This document shows positions 10,987 through 19,147 of a stretch of 64,000 nucleotides of DNA, in pieces. Source of the DNA: Brevundimonas sp. MF30-B (GTDB taxonomy: Bacteria; Pseudomonadota; Alphaproteobacteria; Caulobacterales; Caulobacteraceae); the NCBI RefSeq assembly GCF_004683885.1, contig NZ_CP038440.1, forward strand, positions 344,001-408,000, written 5' to 3'. The position numbers and the translations under genes are program-made. Numbering within the stretch: position 1 is the stretch's first letter; each line of letters opens with the position of its first letter. The notes under the pieces are model-generated. The model was not told the origin of the DNA, searched no databases, and worked only from the letters and a program-made list of their open reading frames with translations.

Positions 10987-11082
10987 CTAAGCCGCGCTTT
11001 GGACGACGGCGCAATCTCAACCTTTCGCCGCGACAAGCGTTGCCGCTTTCGACAGGATGACGAAGACCACAAGGGAAGCTCC

Positions 11083-11598
11083 ATGACACGCCTCGTCCTC
11101 ACCGCCGCAGCCCTCTCCGCCTTGGCGCTCGGCCTGGCGGCGCCGGCCGTCGCCCAGCAGCAAACTCAGGCCCAGGTCTCCGCCCAAGCGGCCACGGGCG
11201 ACGCCGCAACGCAGGCGCGACTGCGCGCGCAGGGCGAGGCTTATCACCGTGCGCCGGACTCCGCTCAAGATCCCGACGAACTGGTGCGAACCCGAATTCT
11301 CAATGCCGAGATCGCCGCCGGCAACATGGCGGCCGAGGATCAGGAGCGCGCCGCGGCCGCGGTGCACGCCCAGGCCCTAGCCAGCCATGAAGAGGAGGAG
11401 GTGCGCGCCGCCACGGCCCGCGCCGAATACGAGGCCACCCTGCGCGCTTCCGAGGCCGCTCAGGCGCGCTACGATGAGATGTACGCCGCCTGGGAAGCCC
11501 AGGTCAGGGCGTGCAATGCGGGCGACCGCCGGGGCTGCGCCGCCGGTCCCGCGCGCTTCGATCCGACGCCACCCGCGCCCGCGCCGCGCCGCTGGTGA
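11083..11598 (+). CDS. Exported Ala/Gln/Glu-rich hypothetical protein
   Basis: 171 residues. I start it at ATG 11083, which has AAGGGAAG about 7 nt upstream and gives a clear Sec signal peptide (MTRLVLTAAALSALALGLAA, cleavage after AVAQ near residue 25). The mature part is helical, rich in Ala, Glu and Gln, and probably coiled coil at residues 75-150. Two cysteines lie close together near the C-terminus (RACNAGDRRGCAAG), and the tail is Pro-rich. I recognise no family. It ends flush against rppH, convergent. Confidence 0.7.
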   Translation: MTRLVLTAAALSALALGLAAPAVAQQQTQAQVSAQAATGDAATQARLRAQGEAYHRAPDSAQDPDELVRTRILNAEIAAGNMAAEDQERAAAAVHAQALASHEEEEVRAATARAEYEATLRASEAAQARYDEMYAAWEAQVRACNAGDRRGCAAGPARFDPTPPAPAPRRW

Positions 11599-12072
11599 TC
11601 AGCCGGCGAAGCGGGCGAAGGACTCGATGACGCGGGCGTAGGCCTCGCGCTTGAACGGCACGATCAGGTCGCACGCTTCGCTCAGCCGCCCCCAGCGCCA
11701 GGCGTCGAACTCCGGCTCGCCATGCGCCGTCAGATCGACCTCGGCGTCCTGGCCCAGGAAGCGGCAGGCGAACCACATCTGCTTCTGCCCCTTCCAGCCC
11801 CGCGCCTGTTTTGAACCGCCGTAGTCGGCCGGGAAGTCGTACGCGATCCATTCGTCGGTTCGACCCATGACCTCGACCGAGGTGACGCCCGTCTCCTCGG
11901 CCAATTCGCGCAAGGCGGCGGCCTGCAGGTCCTCGCCCTCGTCCACGCCGCCTTGCGGAAACTGCCAGGCGTGGGCGCCGGATGTGTGGATGCGGTGTCC
12001 GTACCAGGCCAGACCGTCGCGGTTGAACAGGACGACGCCGACGTTGGGGCGGTGCAGGCTAAGATCGGTCAT
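11599..12072 (-). CDS. rppH: RNA pyrophosphohydrolase (Nudix)
   Basis: Removes pyrophosphate from 5'-triphosphate RNAs, starting mRNA decay. 157 residues. The Nudix box GGVDEGEDLQAAALRELAEE TG (G-x5-E-x7-REUxEE pattern) starts near residue 41. The preceding HTSGAHAWQFPQGG and following TGVTSVEVMGRTDEW are typical of RppH. Last gene of the minus-strand cluster that starts at nadD; the stop codon abuts the stop of the convergent gene with no spacer. Confidence 0.94.
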   Translation of the reverse strand: MTDLSLHRPNVGVVLFNRDGLAWYGHRIHTSGAHAWQFPQGGVDEGEDLQAAALRELAEETGVTSVEVMGRTDEWIAYDFPADYGGSKQARGWKGQKQMWFACRFLGQDAEVDLTAHGEPEFDAWRWGRLSEACDLIVPFKREAYARVIESFARFAG

Positions 12073-12103
12073 CGACGCCAGATAGCCCGCGTCGTCGCTC
12101 GTG

Positions 12104-13291
12104 TCAGCGTCCAGGGCGTTGGGTCATCGCCGAAGCGGGGGCCAGCTGCAGGCCGCGCGCGTCAAGGCCCTCGGCCCACCGGGCGGCGGCCTCAACGGTC
12201 ACAGGATAGCTGAAGCCGGCGCCCATGGCGGAGCCGCGCGACTTGGCGAGAGCCTCGATCGCATTCAACTGGGCCATGATGGCGGCGGGGCTCTGGGTTT
12301 GGTCGATGACGCGATCGGCGCTGGCGCGCGCCCAGGCGCCGGGCCGGCGGCCCGCCGAGCCGTCGTCCAGGAAGGCCACGCCGCGCTGGCGCAGCACGCT
12401 CAGAAAGGCGTTCATGCCAGCGTCCGAGGCCATGAAGCGGTCGCCGAGATAGTTGGTCACCCCGAAGTAGCCTGTGGCCCTGCCGAGCAGCCAGTTCATC
12501 TTGGCCGTCACGTCGTCGGCTCCGCCCGAGGCCAGCAGGGTGTAGGGCCCAGGATCGTTGTCCGGATAGCCCGAGGGCTCCATCGGCATTTCGATCAGCA
12601 CCTCGTGACCCTGGGCGCGGGCCTGGTCGATCCAGCTCTGCAGATTGTCCGCATAGGGCACGAAGCTCAGCGTCACCTCGGCCGGCAGGCGTTCGATGGC
12701 GGCGCGGGTGGTGACGGCGTTCAGCCCCAGGCCGCCCACGATCAGCGCCACGCGCGGCTTGCCATTCGAGCGGAATGGACGGGCATACGCCTGAGCCGGC
12801 ACACGGCCGTCCGTGGCGATGACCGGCAGCGGACCGTCTGGCCCCGGCTGGCTGAGGCCGGCGATCGGCGCGGGCGCCAGAGGATCGGCAGCGCGGCGCG
12901 GTGCGCCCACCGGCACGCCGCCAGAGACCACCGCGCCGTCAGGCAGGGTGATCAGCGCCTCCCCGCCCTCGACGCCCGCCGACAAGGGATCGGTCGCGAT
13001 CAGCGCCTGATAAGGATCCATGCCCTCGATGAAGAAGGCCTCGAAGCCCGACGGCGGCGCGGTGGACACGGCGTCACGCGTGATCTCGCCCCGCGCGCTG
13101 GGGGCGCCCGCGCGCGGGTCGCCCAGCACCGCCACGAACAGGGCGCCCGCCGCCAGCAGCAGTCCTCCCGCCGCCGCAACGGCGACCGGCGGCTTCTTCA
13201 GGATGGCGACGACCGGCGCGAGATTCAGCGACGCCTTGGGGGGCGGCGATCCGGCGGCGGCGGCGAGGGCGGACTGACGTTTGGCGAACAT
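12104..13291 (-). CDS. Divergent polysaccharide deacetylase family protein
   Basis: 395 residues. Start chosen at ATG 13291 (MFAKRQSALAAA); a further upstream ATG at 13327 is possible. One membrane helix (about residues 38-57, PVAVAAAGGLLLAAGALFVA) is followed by a low-complexity periplasmic linker. The C-terminal half is a PF04748-type deacetylase-like barrel: KPRVALIVGGLGLNAVTTRA, FVPYADNLQSW, IEMPMEPSGYPDNDPGPYTL and FLDDGS. Family members are proposed envelope hydrolases, but enzyme activity is unproven. It sits between ctpA and rppH, its usual alphaproteobacterial place. Confidence 0.88.
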   Translation of the reverse strand: MFAKRQSALAAAAGSPPPKASLNLAPVVAILKKPPVAVAAAGGLLLAAGALFVAVLGDPRAGAPSARGEITRDAVSTAPPSGFEAFFIEGMDPYQALIATDPLSAGVEGGEALITLPDGAVVSGGVPVGAPRRAADPLAPAPIAGLSQPGPDGPLPVIATDGRVPAQAYARPFRSNGKPRVALIVGGLGLNAVTTRAAIERLPAEVTLSFVPYADNLQSWIDQARAQGHEVLIEMPMEPSGYPDNDPGPYTLLASGGADDVTAKMNWLLGRATGYFGVTNYLGDRFMASDAGMNAFLSVLRQRGVAFLDDGSAGRRPGAWARASADRVIDQTQSPAAIMAQLNAIEALAKSRGSAMGAGFSYPVTVEAAARWAEGLDARGLQLAPASAMTQRPGR

Positions 13292-13385
13292 GGCTCGGGC
13301 GGGTCGGACGAACAGCGTCCACTCCACCCTGACGCCCGCCGGTTAAGAAACCCTAACGGCGGATTCACCACGATGTCTGCGCCCG

Positions 13386-13403
13386 TCTCCCATCGGGAGA
13401 GGG
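13386..13403. repeat. Dispersed TCTCCC-atc-GGGAGA palindrome
   Basis: Short palindrome (6-bp stem, 3-nt loop) just after the ctpA stop. The same motif recurs at 38622 and 39151, and as a variant at 39016. Confidence 0.5.
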
Positions 13404-13404
13404 A

Positions 13405-14841
13405 TCAGGGCTGCGGCGTCGGGCGCGGCTCGTTGCCTGGCGTGATCTCCGGCGCGCGGGTCGGCCGAGCGGCGTCGGGCGCCGTGGTCGAAACGCCTGG
13501 CGTCTCCGCCACCTCCACGGTCGGTTCGGTGACCACGATGTTCGCCGGCGCGGCCGCCAGACGGCTCAGATTTCCGCCCGCGCGCAGCACGTCGAAGGCG
13601 CGCTGCAGCTGATAGTCGGCGTCCTTGTCGTAGTCCGGGCCCGGCGCCTCACGCGGGGTGTGCGCCCCCCGGCGTTCGGCGCCGATCGAGGCGTCCAGCG
13701 CGGTGGAATAGGCGGCTTCGGAATAGATGAAGCTGGAGCGCGAGACGATGCGCGCCTCGGCCTCGGTGCGGGCCACCTCCAGGTCCGGCTCGATACCGAT
13801 CTTCTGGATCGAGCGGCCCGACGGCGTGTAGTAGCGCGCCGTGGTGATCGACAGGGCGCCGTCCTGGCCGCCGCGGATCGGGATGACGGTCTGCACCGAC
13901 CCCTTGCCGAAGCTGGTCAGGCCCACGACCGTCGCCCGTTCCTGATCCTTCAGGGCGCCGGCCACGATCTCTGACGCCGAGGCCGAGCCGTAGTTGATCA
14001 GCACCACGACCGGCAGGCCGTCGGCCAGGTCGCCCGGTTTGGCGGCGTAGCGTTCGATCTGGTCGGGGCGACGGCCGCGCTGGCTGACGATCTCACCACG
14101 CTCCAGGAAGGCGTCCGACACGTCGATGGCCGCCGTCAGCAGGCCGCCGCCGTTGTTGCGCAAATCCAGCACATAGCCCCTCAGACCCGGCTTCTCGGTC
14201 TTCAGGCGCGCGATGGTCTCGTTCAGCTCGCGGCCGGTGTTCTCGTTGAAGGTCGAGACGCGCAGATAGCCGAAGTCGCCCTCGATGCGGCCGGTGACCG
14301 ATTCAATGCGGATCACCTCTCGGGTCAGCACCACCTCGCGCGGCTCCTCGCCGTCGCGCAGGAAGGTCACGGTCACGCTGGTGCCCATGGCGCCGCGCAG
14401 CTTCTCGGACACCTGGCTGACGGTCATGCCGGCCGCGTTCTGGCCGTCGATGGCCGAGATGACGTCGCCCGCCTGGACGTTGGCGCGGCCGGCCGGGCTG
14501 TTGTCCATCGGCGAGATGACCTTCACCAGGCCGCCCTCGGCGGTGATGGTCAGGCCGACGCCGGAATACTGGCCCTCGGTGCGCTCGCGCAGGTCGTCGA
14601 AGCCGCTGGCGGGCAGATAGTTGGAGTGCGGATCCAGCGAGGTCATCATCCCCTGAAGGGCCGCCTCGATCAGCTTCTTGTTGTCGACCGGCACCACATA
14701 ATACTGCTCGACCACCCCCAGGACGTCCCCGAACAGCTCCAGCAGGCGGAAGGTCTCGTTGCGGGGGGTCTGGCTGGATACGGCCATGGCCGACCCGCCA
14801 AGCACCGCGGCGGCGCAGCCCAGAAGAAGCAGTTTACGCAT
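13405..14841 (-). CDS. ctpA: Carboxy-terminal processing protease CtpA (S41 family)
   Basis: Periplasmic serine/lysine protease. ATG 14841 is preceded by GAAAGAGA and gives 478 residues with a signal peptide (MRKLLLLGCAAAVLGGSAMA). The N-terminal helical region is followed by a PDZ domain (about residues 90-170; SGVGLTITAEGGLVKVISPM). The S41 core has the catalytic serine in NYGSASASEIVAGAL and the lysine in TSFGKGSVQT. The C-terminal ~90 residues are low-complexity and Pro/Thr/Ala-rich. It is downstream of the EnvC-like gene, so it probably belongs to cell-wall remodelling (inference). Confidence 0.93.
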   Translation of the reverse strand: MRKLLLLGCAAAVLGGSAMAVSSQTPRNETFRLLELFGDVLGVVEQYYVVPVDNKKLIEAALQGMMTSLDPHSNYLPASGFDDLRERTEGQYSGVGLTITAEGGLVKVISPMDNSPAGRANVQAGDVISAIDGQNAAGMTVSQVSEKLRGAMGTSVTVTFLRDGEEPREVVLTREVIRIESVTGRIEGDFGYLRVSTFNENTGRELNETIARLKTEKPGLRGYVLDLRNNGGGLLTAAIDVSDAFLERGEIVSQRGRRPDQIERYAAKPGDLADGLPVVVLINYGSASASEIVAGALKDQERATVVGLTSFGKGSVQTVIPIRGGQDGALSITTARYYTPSGRSIQKIGIEPDLEVARTEAEARIVSRSSFIYSEAAYSTALDASIGAERRGAHTPREAPGPDYDKDADYQLQRAFDVLRAGGNLSRLAAAPANIVVTEPTVEVAETPGVSTTAPDAARPTRAPEITPGNEPRPTPQP

Positions 14842-14972
14842 TCGGTCTCTTTCGATCGGCGTCATCTCAACACCGGGGCGTCAGGTAAGTCCGGTGTAGC
14901 GGCCAAAAGGCGGCGCCGGGGAGTCTCGTCGATAAAATCAGCGTCAGCGGGGGACGCAAGGGATTTCCACCG

Positions 14973-16055
14973 TCAACGCAGCCAAGGCGCCGGATCGATC
15001 GGACGGTCGTCGCGGCGCAGTTCGAAATAGATCTCGCCGTCCGCGGCCGACCGGCCCAGCGCCTGACCATCGGCGACTGCGTCGCCGGCCGAGACATCCA
15101 GCCGGTCCAGCCCCGCCACGACCGCGCGCCAGCCCGGCCCCAAGTCCAGGATCACCACCTCGCCCCAACCTGACAGCGACCCGGCGTAGGCGACGCGGCC
15201 CGCCGCCGGCGCCTTGGCCAGCGCCCCGTCGGCCCGCCACCGCCAGCCGTCCGACCGCGCCCCTTCGCCCCGGCCCCAGGTCGCGGACGGCGCGCCGGCG
15301 ACCGGCGCCGTCAGCCGCGCCCGCCCCGCCGGCAGGCTGGCCGTCTCGCGCGGCGCGGCCTCGGGCGCGCGGGCGTCACCCCCCAGTTCGCGCACGCGCG
15401 CCTCCAGCGCCCGCGCCGAGCGTTCGGCCTGCTCCGCCTCGGCCTTCAGCACCGCCGCCAGGGCGGTGCGGCGGGCGCGCAGTTGGTCGACCCCGGCCAG
15501 CCGGTCCTCCTGGGCGCTCTCGCGGGTGATCAACCGCTCGGCCGACATGACCGCCAGCCGGCGGATGCGGCCCAGCTCGGCCTGTTCGGTCATCAGAGCC
15601 TCGGCGCGCGCCTCGACCTCGGGGGCCATGGCGCGGATCAGGATGGCGGCCCGCACCGTGTCGGTGGCCCGCTCGGCCGGGATCAGCAGCGGCGGCGGGG
15701 GCTTGCGGCTCATCAGCTGAAGCGCCGACAGCAGCCGCGCCTGCGCGTTGCGCTCGCGCGCCAGCCGGGTGACCAGCTGCGCCTCGCGCTGAGACAGCTC
15801 GTCGAGCCTCAAGCGCTGCGAGCGGATCTGGATGTCCTCCTGGGCGGCTTCCCGCTCCAGAGCCGTCAGGCGGCGCTCCAGCTCGGCGGTTTCGCGCTGC
15901 GCGGCCTGGGCGTCGGCCCTCAGCCGGCGCGCCCGCACGGTCTCGTCGCGATACTCGGCCTCCAGCCGGCGCAGGTCCTGCGCGGCCTGAGGCAGGCGCG
16001 CGGAGGCGGGCGCGGCGACGGCCAGCATCAGAAGGGCGGGAATCAGCGGTCTCAT
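14973..16055 (-). CDS. EnvC-like murein hydrolase activator (degenerate LytM/M23)
   Basis: 360 residues: a signal peptide (MRPLIPALLMLAVAAPASA), about 190 residues of coiled coil, then a C-terminal LytM fold (about residues 255-360). The fold is readable (KAPAAGRVAYAG, GWGEVVILDLG, AVADGQALG), but all zinc ligands are gone. The usual HxH/YAH position reads VVAGLD, and the HLHFE position reads EIYFE. That matches EnvC-type activators, which switch on amidases rather than cut peptidoglycan. It starts at the base after the rlmH stop, so it is in the same operon. Confidence 0.88.
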   Translation of the reverse strand: MRPLIPALLMLAVAAPASARLPQAAQDLRRLEAEYRDETVRARRLRADAQAAQRETAELERRLTALEREAAQEDIQIRSQRLRLDELSQREAQLVTRLARERNAQARLLSALQLMSRKPPPPLLIPAERATDTVRAAILIRAMAPEVEARAEALMTEQAELGRIRRLAVMSAERLITRESAQEDRLAGVDQLRARRTALAAVLKAEAEQAERSARALEARVRELGGDARAPEAAPRETASLPAGRARLTAPVAGAPSATWGRGEGARSDGWRWRADGALAKAPAAGRVAYAGSLSGWGEVVILDLGPGWRAVVAGLDRLDVSAGDAVADGQALGRSAADGEIYFELRRDDRPIDPAPWLR

Positions 16056-16520
16056 CTAGTCGCGATGATAGGGCGATCCCGCCAGAATGGTCACCGCCCG
16101 ATAGAGCTGTTCGGCCAGCATCGCGCGCGCCAGGGCGTGAGGCCAGGTCTGCGGCCCGAAGGCCAGGAGCGAACCGGCCCGCGCCCGCACGCTCTCGTCC
16201 AGCCCGTCGGCCCCGCCGATGGCGAAGGCCAGCCGCCGTTCGCCGCGATCTCTCAACAGCGCCAGATGTTCGGCGAAGGCGCGCGAGGACCAGGCCTTGC
16301 CGCGCTCATCGCAGGCGATCAGATGCGCCCCCTCGGCCGCGCCCAGGATCAGTTCGGCCTCAGGCGCCTTGCCGGGCTTCCTGGGCTCCAAGTCGATCAG
16401 TTCCAGCGGCCCCAGGCCCAGCGGCCGGCCGGCCAGGGTCGCACGCCGCGCATAGTCGTCGGCCAGCGCGGCCTCGGGCCCGCGACCCGGCTTGCCGATG
16501 GCGATAAGCGAGAGCTTCAT
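16056..16520 (-). CDS. rlmH: 23S rRNA (pseudouridine(1915)-N(3))-methyltransferase RlmH
   Basis: SPOUT methyltransferase acting on helix 69 of 23S rRNA. ATG 16520 (MKLSLIAIGKPGRG) gives 154 residues, the usual size. The SAM-binding knot is visible as FAIGGADGLDESV, and the C-terminus as PHALARAMLAEQLYRAVTIL ending in SPYHRD, close to the family's PYHR end. Abuts the EnvC-like gene with no gap; rsfS lies 85 bp upstream. Confidence 0.95.
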   Translation of the reverse strand: MKLSLIAIGKPGRGPEAALADDYARRATLAGRPLGLGPLELIDLEPRKPGKAPEAELILGAAEGAHLIACDERGKAWSSRAFAEHLALLRDRGERRLAFAIGGADGLDESVRARAGSLLAFGPQTWPHALARAMLAEQLYRAVTILAGSPYHRD

Positions 16521-16605
16521 AATGTAGGCCCTATCGCCTTGCACACGGTGCAAGGCTGCTTGAGGGCGCCGCAGCGGGAGGAACCACCCACCCGCTTGGC
16601 CTCCG

Positions 16606-17046
16606 TCAGGCGTTGGCGCCCGCGCCGCGGTGGGCGCTGTCGACCGACCAGATCTTCTCGATGTTGTAGAACGTCCGCACTTCGGGCCGGAACAGGTGGA
16701 TCACCACGTCGCCGGCGTCGATCAGCACCCAGTCGCAGTGCGGCAGGCCCTCGACCTTGGCCTTGCCCAGGCCGTGGTCCTTCAGCAGGCGCAGCAGGTG
16801 ATCGGCGATGGCGCCGACGTGGCGGTGCGACCGGCCAGAGGCCACGATCATGGCGTCCGACATCGGGCTTTTGCCGCGCAGGTCGATCAGAACGATGTCC
16901 TGGGCCTTGTCGTCGTCCAGCTTGGACAGCAGGGCCTGCTCCAGCGGCGTGGCGCCGACCGGCAGGGGATCGCTGGCATCGCGGGCTGCGGAGAAGTCGC
17001 CGTCTTCCAGGCCGTCTTCGGGATGGACAGGGTCGATCGGGTCCAT
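16606..17046 (-). CDS. rsfS: Ribosomal silencing factor RsfS
   Basis: Binds L14 on the 50S subunit and blocks subunit joining. The DUF143 domain occupies about residues 35-140: LLSKLDDDKAQDIVLIDLRG, SDAMIVASGRSHRHVGAIAD and DWVLIDAGDVVIHLFRPEVR. ATG 17046 gives 146 residues with an acidic N-terminal lead; the frame remains open to a GTG at 17148, but that extension is not family-like. It lies between nadD and rlmH as in most bacteria. Confidence 0.93.
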   Translation of the reverse strand: MDPIDPVHPEDGLEDGDFSAARDASDPLPVGATPLEQALLSKLDDDKAQDIVLIDLRGKSPMSDAMIVASGRSHRHVGAIADHLLRLLKDHGLGKAKVEGLPHCDWVLIDAGDVVIHLFRPEVRTFYNIEKIWSVDSAHRGAGANA

Positions 17047-17163
17047 CTCGTTCGCCGTGTTCGAAACGGCGGTGTCTTGCGCGTCGTGCGCGGGCGAGGG
17101 TGTCAGCGGAGGGCTCCGAGGCGATGAACTAAAGGCGCAGCCTAGCACGGATGGCGCGCCGGG

Positions 17164-17832
17164 TCACCCGTCGGCGTCCCGGGCGTCTCGCGCGGCCCGG
17201 ATGGCGGTGGAGGAGCGGTGGTTCAGCGGGGCCGTCAGATAGGTCCAGGCCGGCGCCGCCAGGCGCGGCAGCAGACGCGCCTGCGCGGCCGGCACGCGGA
17301 AGCGGGCGAAACGCTGGGCGCCCGGCGCGGTGCGGCTGTCCAGCAGGCTGCCGGGCCGCGCGATCACCGCCACAGGCATAAGCCGCATGATGTCGCTCCA
17401 GCCCCGCCAGCGGTGGAATCCGGCCAGATTGTCCGACCCCATCAGCCAGACAAAACTCACGTCGGGGTGGCGCGCCACCAGGACGCGCAGCGTGTCGATG
17501 GTCCACGAAGTACCGGCCCGCGTCTCGAAATCCGACACGATCATCGACGGCCCGTGGGCGACAGCCGCCGCCGACGCCATGCGATCGGCCAGAGGCGCGC
17601 TGTCGGCGGCGTTCTTCAGCGGGTTCTGCGGCGATACGAGCCACACCACCCGATCCAGGCCCAGCCGCGCCAGAGCTGTCTCAGCGACGTGCAGGTGGCC
17701 GTCATGCGCGGGATTGAAAGAGCCGCCGAACAGGCCGACCCGCATGCCGGGCTGCAGGCCCAGGCCGTCTCTCAGGGCGCCCCGTCGCGGACCGGAGGCT
17801 TTCGGCGCGGGGCCGGCGTGGAACAGGGGCAA
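17164..17832 (-). CDS. nadD: Nicotinate-nucleotide adenylyltransferase
   Basis: Makes deamido-NAD from nicotinate mononucleotide. The nucleotidyltransferase motif GLFGGSFNPAHDGHLHV and the C-terminal SSTAIRAA (ISSTxIR) motif are intact. The start is uncertain. The first ATG (17745) begins right at MRVGLFGGSF, while related proteins have 20-30 residues before this. I therefore use TTG 17832 (222 residues), with a weak purine-rich site. First gene of the minus-strand run to rppH. Confidence 0.9.
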   Translation of the reverse strand: MPLFHAGPAPKASGPRRGALRDGLGLQPGMRVGLFGGSFNPAHDGHLHVAETALARLGLDRVVWLVSPQNPLKNAADSAPLADRMASAAAVAHGPSMIVSDFETRAGTSWTIDTLRVLVARHPDVSFVWLMGSDNLAGFHRWRGWSDIMRLMPVAVIARPGSLLDSRTAPGAQRFARFRVPAAQARLLPRLAAPAWTYLTAPLNHRSSTAIRAARDARDADG

Positions 17833-17893
17833 GACGGGCTCGAGGGTTATGCTCAGTGCGGAGCTAACACGCCTGGGCGCGTCTGTCGCTAGA

Positions 17894-19147
17894 TCAGGCT
17901 GCGGCGATTTCCGGCGGCAGGCCCCGTGCGCGGTCCAACCGCGCATCGACAAGCTGAGCGGCGGTCACACTCGCCTGGGTGAGGTCCGCACCCGCCAGGT
18001 CGGCGCCGGTCAGAACCGCGTCGGTCAGGTCGCAACCCCGCATGACGGCGTAGCGGAGCCGCGCTTCGACCAGGGTCGCTGGCATCGAGCGGGTCTTTGA
18101 CAGCGGCAGCGGGCCTAGGCTGGCCCCCGCCAGATCGGCCTTGCTCAACAGCGCTCCGTTCAATCGGGCCCCGCGCAGATCGGCCCCTCGCAGATCCGCG
18201 CAGCGCAGATCGGCGCCATCGAGATTCGCGCCCTGGAAGCCGGTGTCGCGCAGATCCATGCCAACGAAACAGGCCCCTCGCGCACTGATGGCGGGCAGTT
18301 TGAACCCTCTCAGCTGTCCTTCCAGCGGTCTCAGATCCTCGCTGTCCAGCACTGCGGGTCGACCGAGCACTCCCCCGCTCTCGGCCCAGGCCATCGCATC
18401 CTTCAGGGCCTCAAGCATGACATCGGCCCGCGCCTTCATGGCCGCGTCGGGGGTGCGCAGCACGCCGGACAGGTCGGTCCTGTCCAAACGGGCAGCCTCC
18501 ATCGCAACGCCGGTCAGCACTGCCCCCCGCAACCGCGCTCCGGCGAAATTGGCGCCGCCCACATCGGCTCCGTCCATCATGGCGCCCGATAGGTCTGCAT
18601 CCTTTAGATTGGCGCCGTTCAGCCGGGCGCCGCGCATTGAGCAGTCGGTGAAGTCCGCCTTGAAGGCGCTGACCCCGTCGAAGCGCGAGCCGTCGAGAAG
18701 AGCGCCCGAGAAGCTGGCGCCGTCAGCGATGCCCAGCATCTTCTCGTTCTTGACCGCAGACAGCCCCTTGGTGGCGTGCGGAATGGCCAGCACCCCCTCG
18801 CGGAAATCGGCCTGGCTGAGGTCCGCCTGGCTCAGATTGGCGCCGCGCAGACAGGCGCCGCGAATGTCGGCACGGCGCAGATTGGCGCCCGTCAGGTCCG
18901 CCCCGCGCAGATCGCAGCCGAACAGGATGGCCCGCTCGAGCCGAGCGCCCGACAGGCGGCCGTTCTCCAGCGACGAACCCGTCAGATCGGCGTCGTCCAA
19001 CAGGATTTCCGACAGATTCAGGTCGCTCAGATCCAGGAACTTCAGGCTGGCGCGCCGCCCGCCCGAGCGACCTTCCAAAAAGCGCAGGTGGGCCTGGACG
19101 AACATGTCCAGTTCGCCCTGGGTCAGTCGACGGCGGACAAAGGTCAT
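17894..19147 (-). CDS. Pentapeptide-repeat protein, second of a tandem pair
   Basis: 417 residues. The N-terminal ~45 residues are a helical lead (RLTQGELDMFVQAHLRFLEG). A long run of A(D/N)LxX pentapeptide repeats (about residues 48-235) would form a right-handed quadrilateral beta-helix. A non-repeat helical insert follows (residues ~236-285; EALKDAMAWAESGGVLGRP), then a second repeat block to the C-terminus. There is no signal peptide or membrane segment, so it is probably cytoplasmic. Its start overlaps the upstream paralogue's stop by 4 bp. Function unknown; some family members bind gyrase, but nothing here shows that. Confidence 0.85.
   Translation of the reverse strand: MTFVRRRLTQGELDMFVQAHLRFLEGRSGGRRASLKFLDLSDLNLSEILLDDADLTGSSLENGRLSGARLERAILFGCDLRGADLTGANLRRADIRGACLRGANLSQADLSQADFREGVLAIPHATKGLSAVKNEKMLGIADGASFSGALLDGSRFDGVSAFKADFTDCSMRGARLNGANLKDADLSGAMMDGADVGGANFAGARLRGAVLTGVAMEAARLDRTDLSGVLRTPDAAMKARADVMLEALKDAMAWAESGGVLGRPAVLDSEDLRPLEGQLRGFKLPAISARGACFVGMDLRDTGFQGANLDGADLRCADLRGADLRGARLNGALLSKADLAGASLGPLPLSKTRSMPATLVEARLRYAVMRGCDLTDAVLTGADLAGADLTQASVTAAQLVDARLDRARGLPPEIAAA

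Noticed and set aside
13343..13357. CtrA-like site TTAA-N6-CTAAC upstream of the polysaccharide deacetylase
   Set aside because: The second half-site is off consensus and spaced 6 not 7; likely chance.
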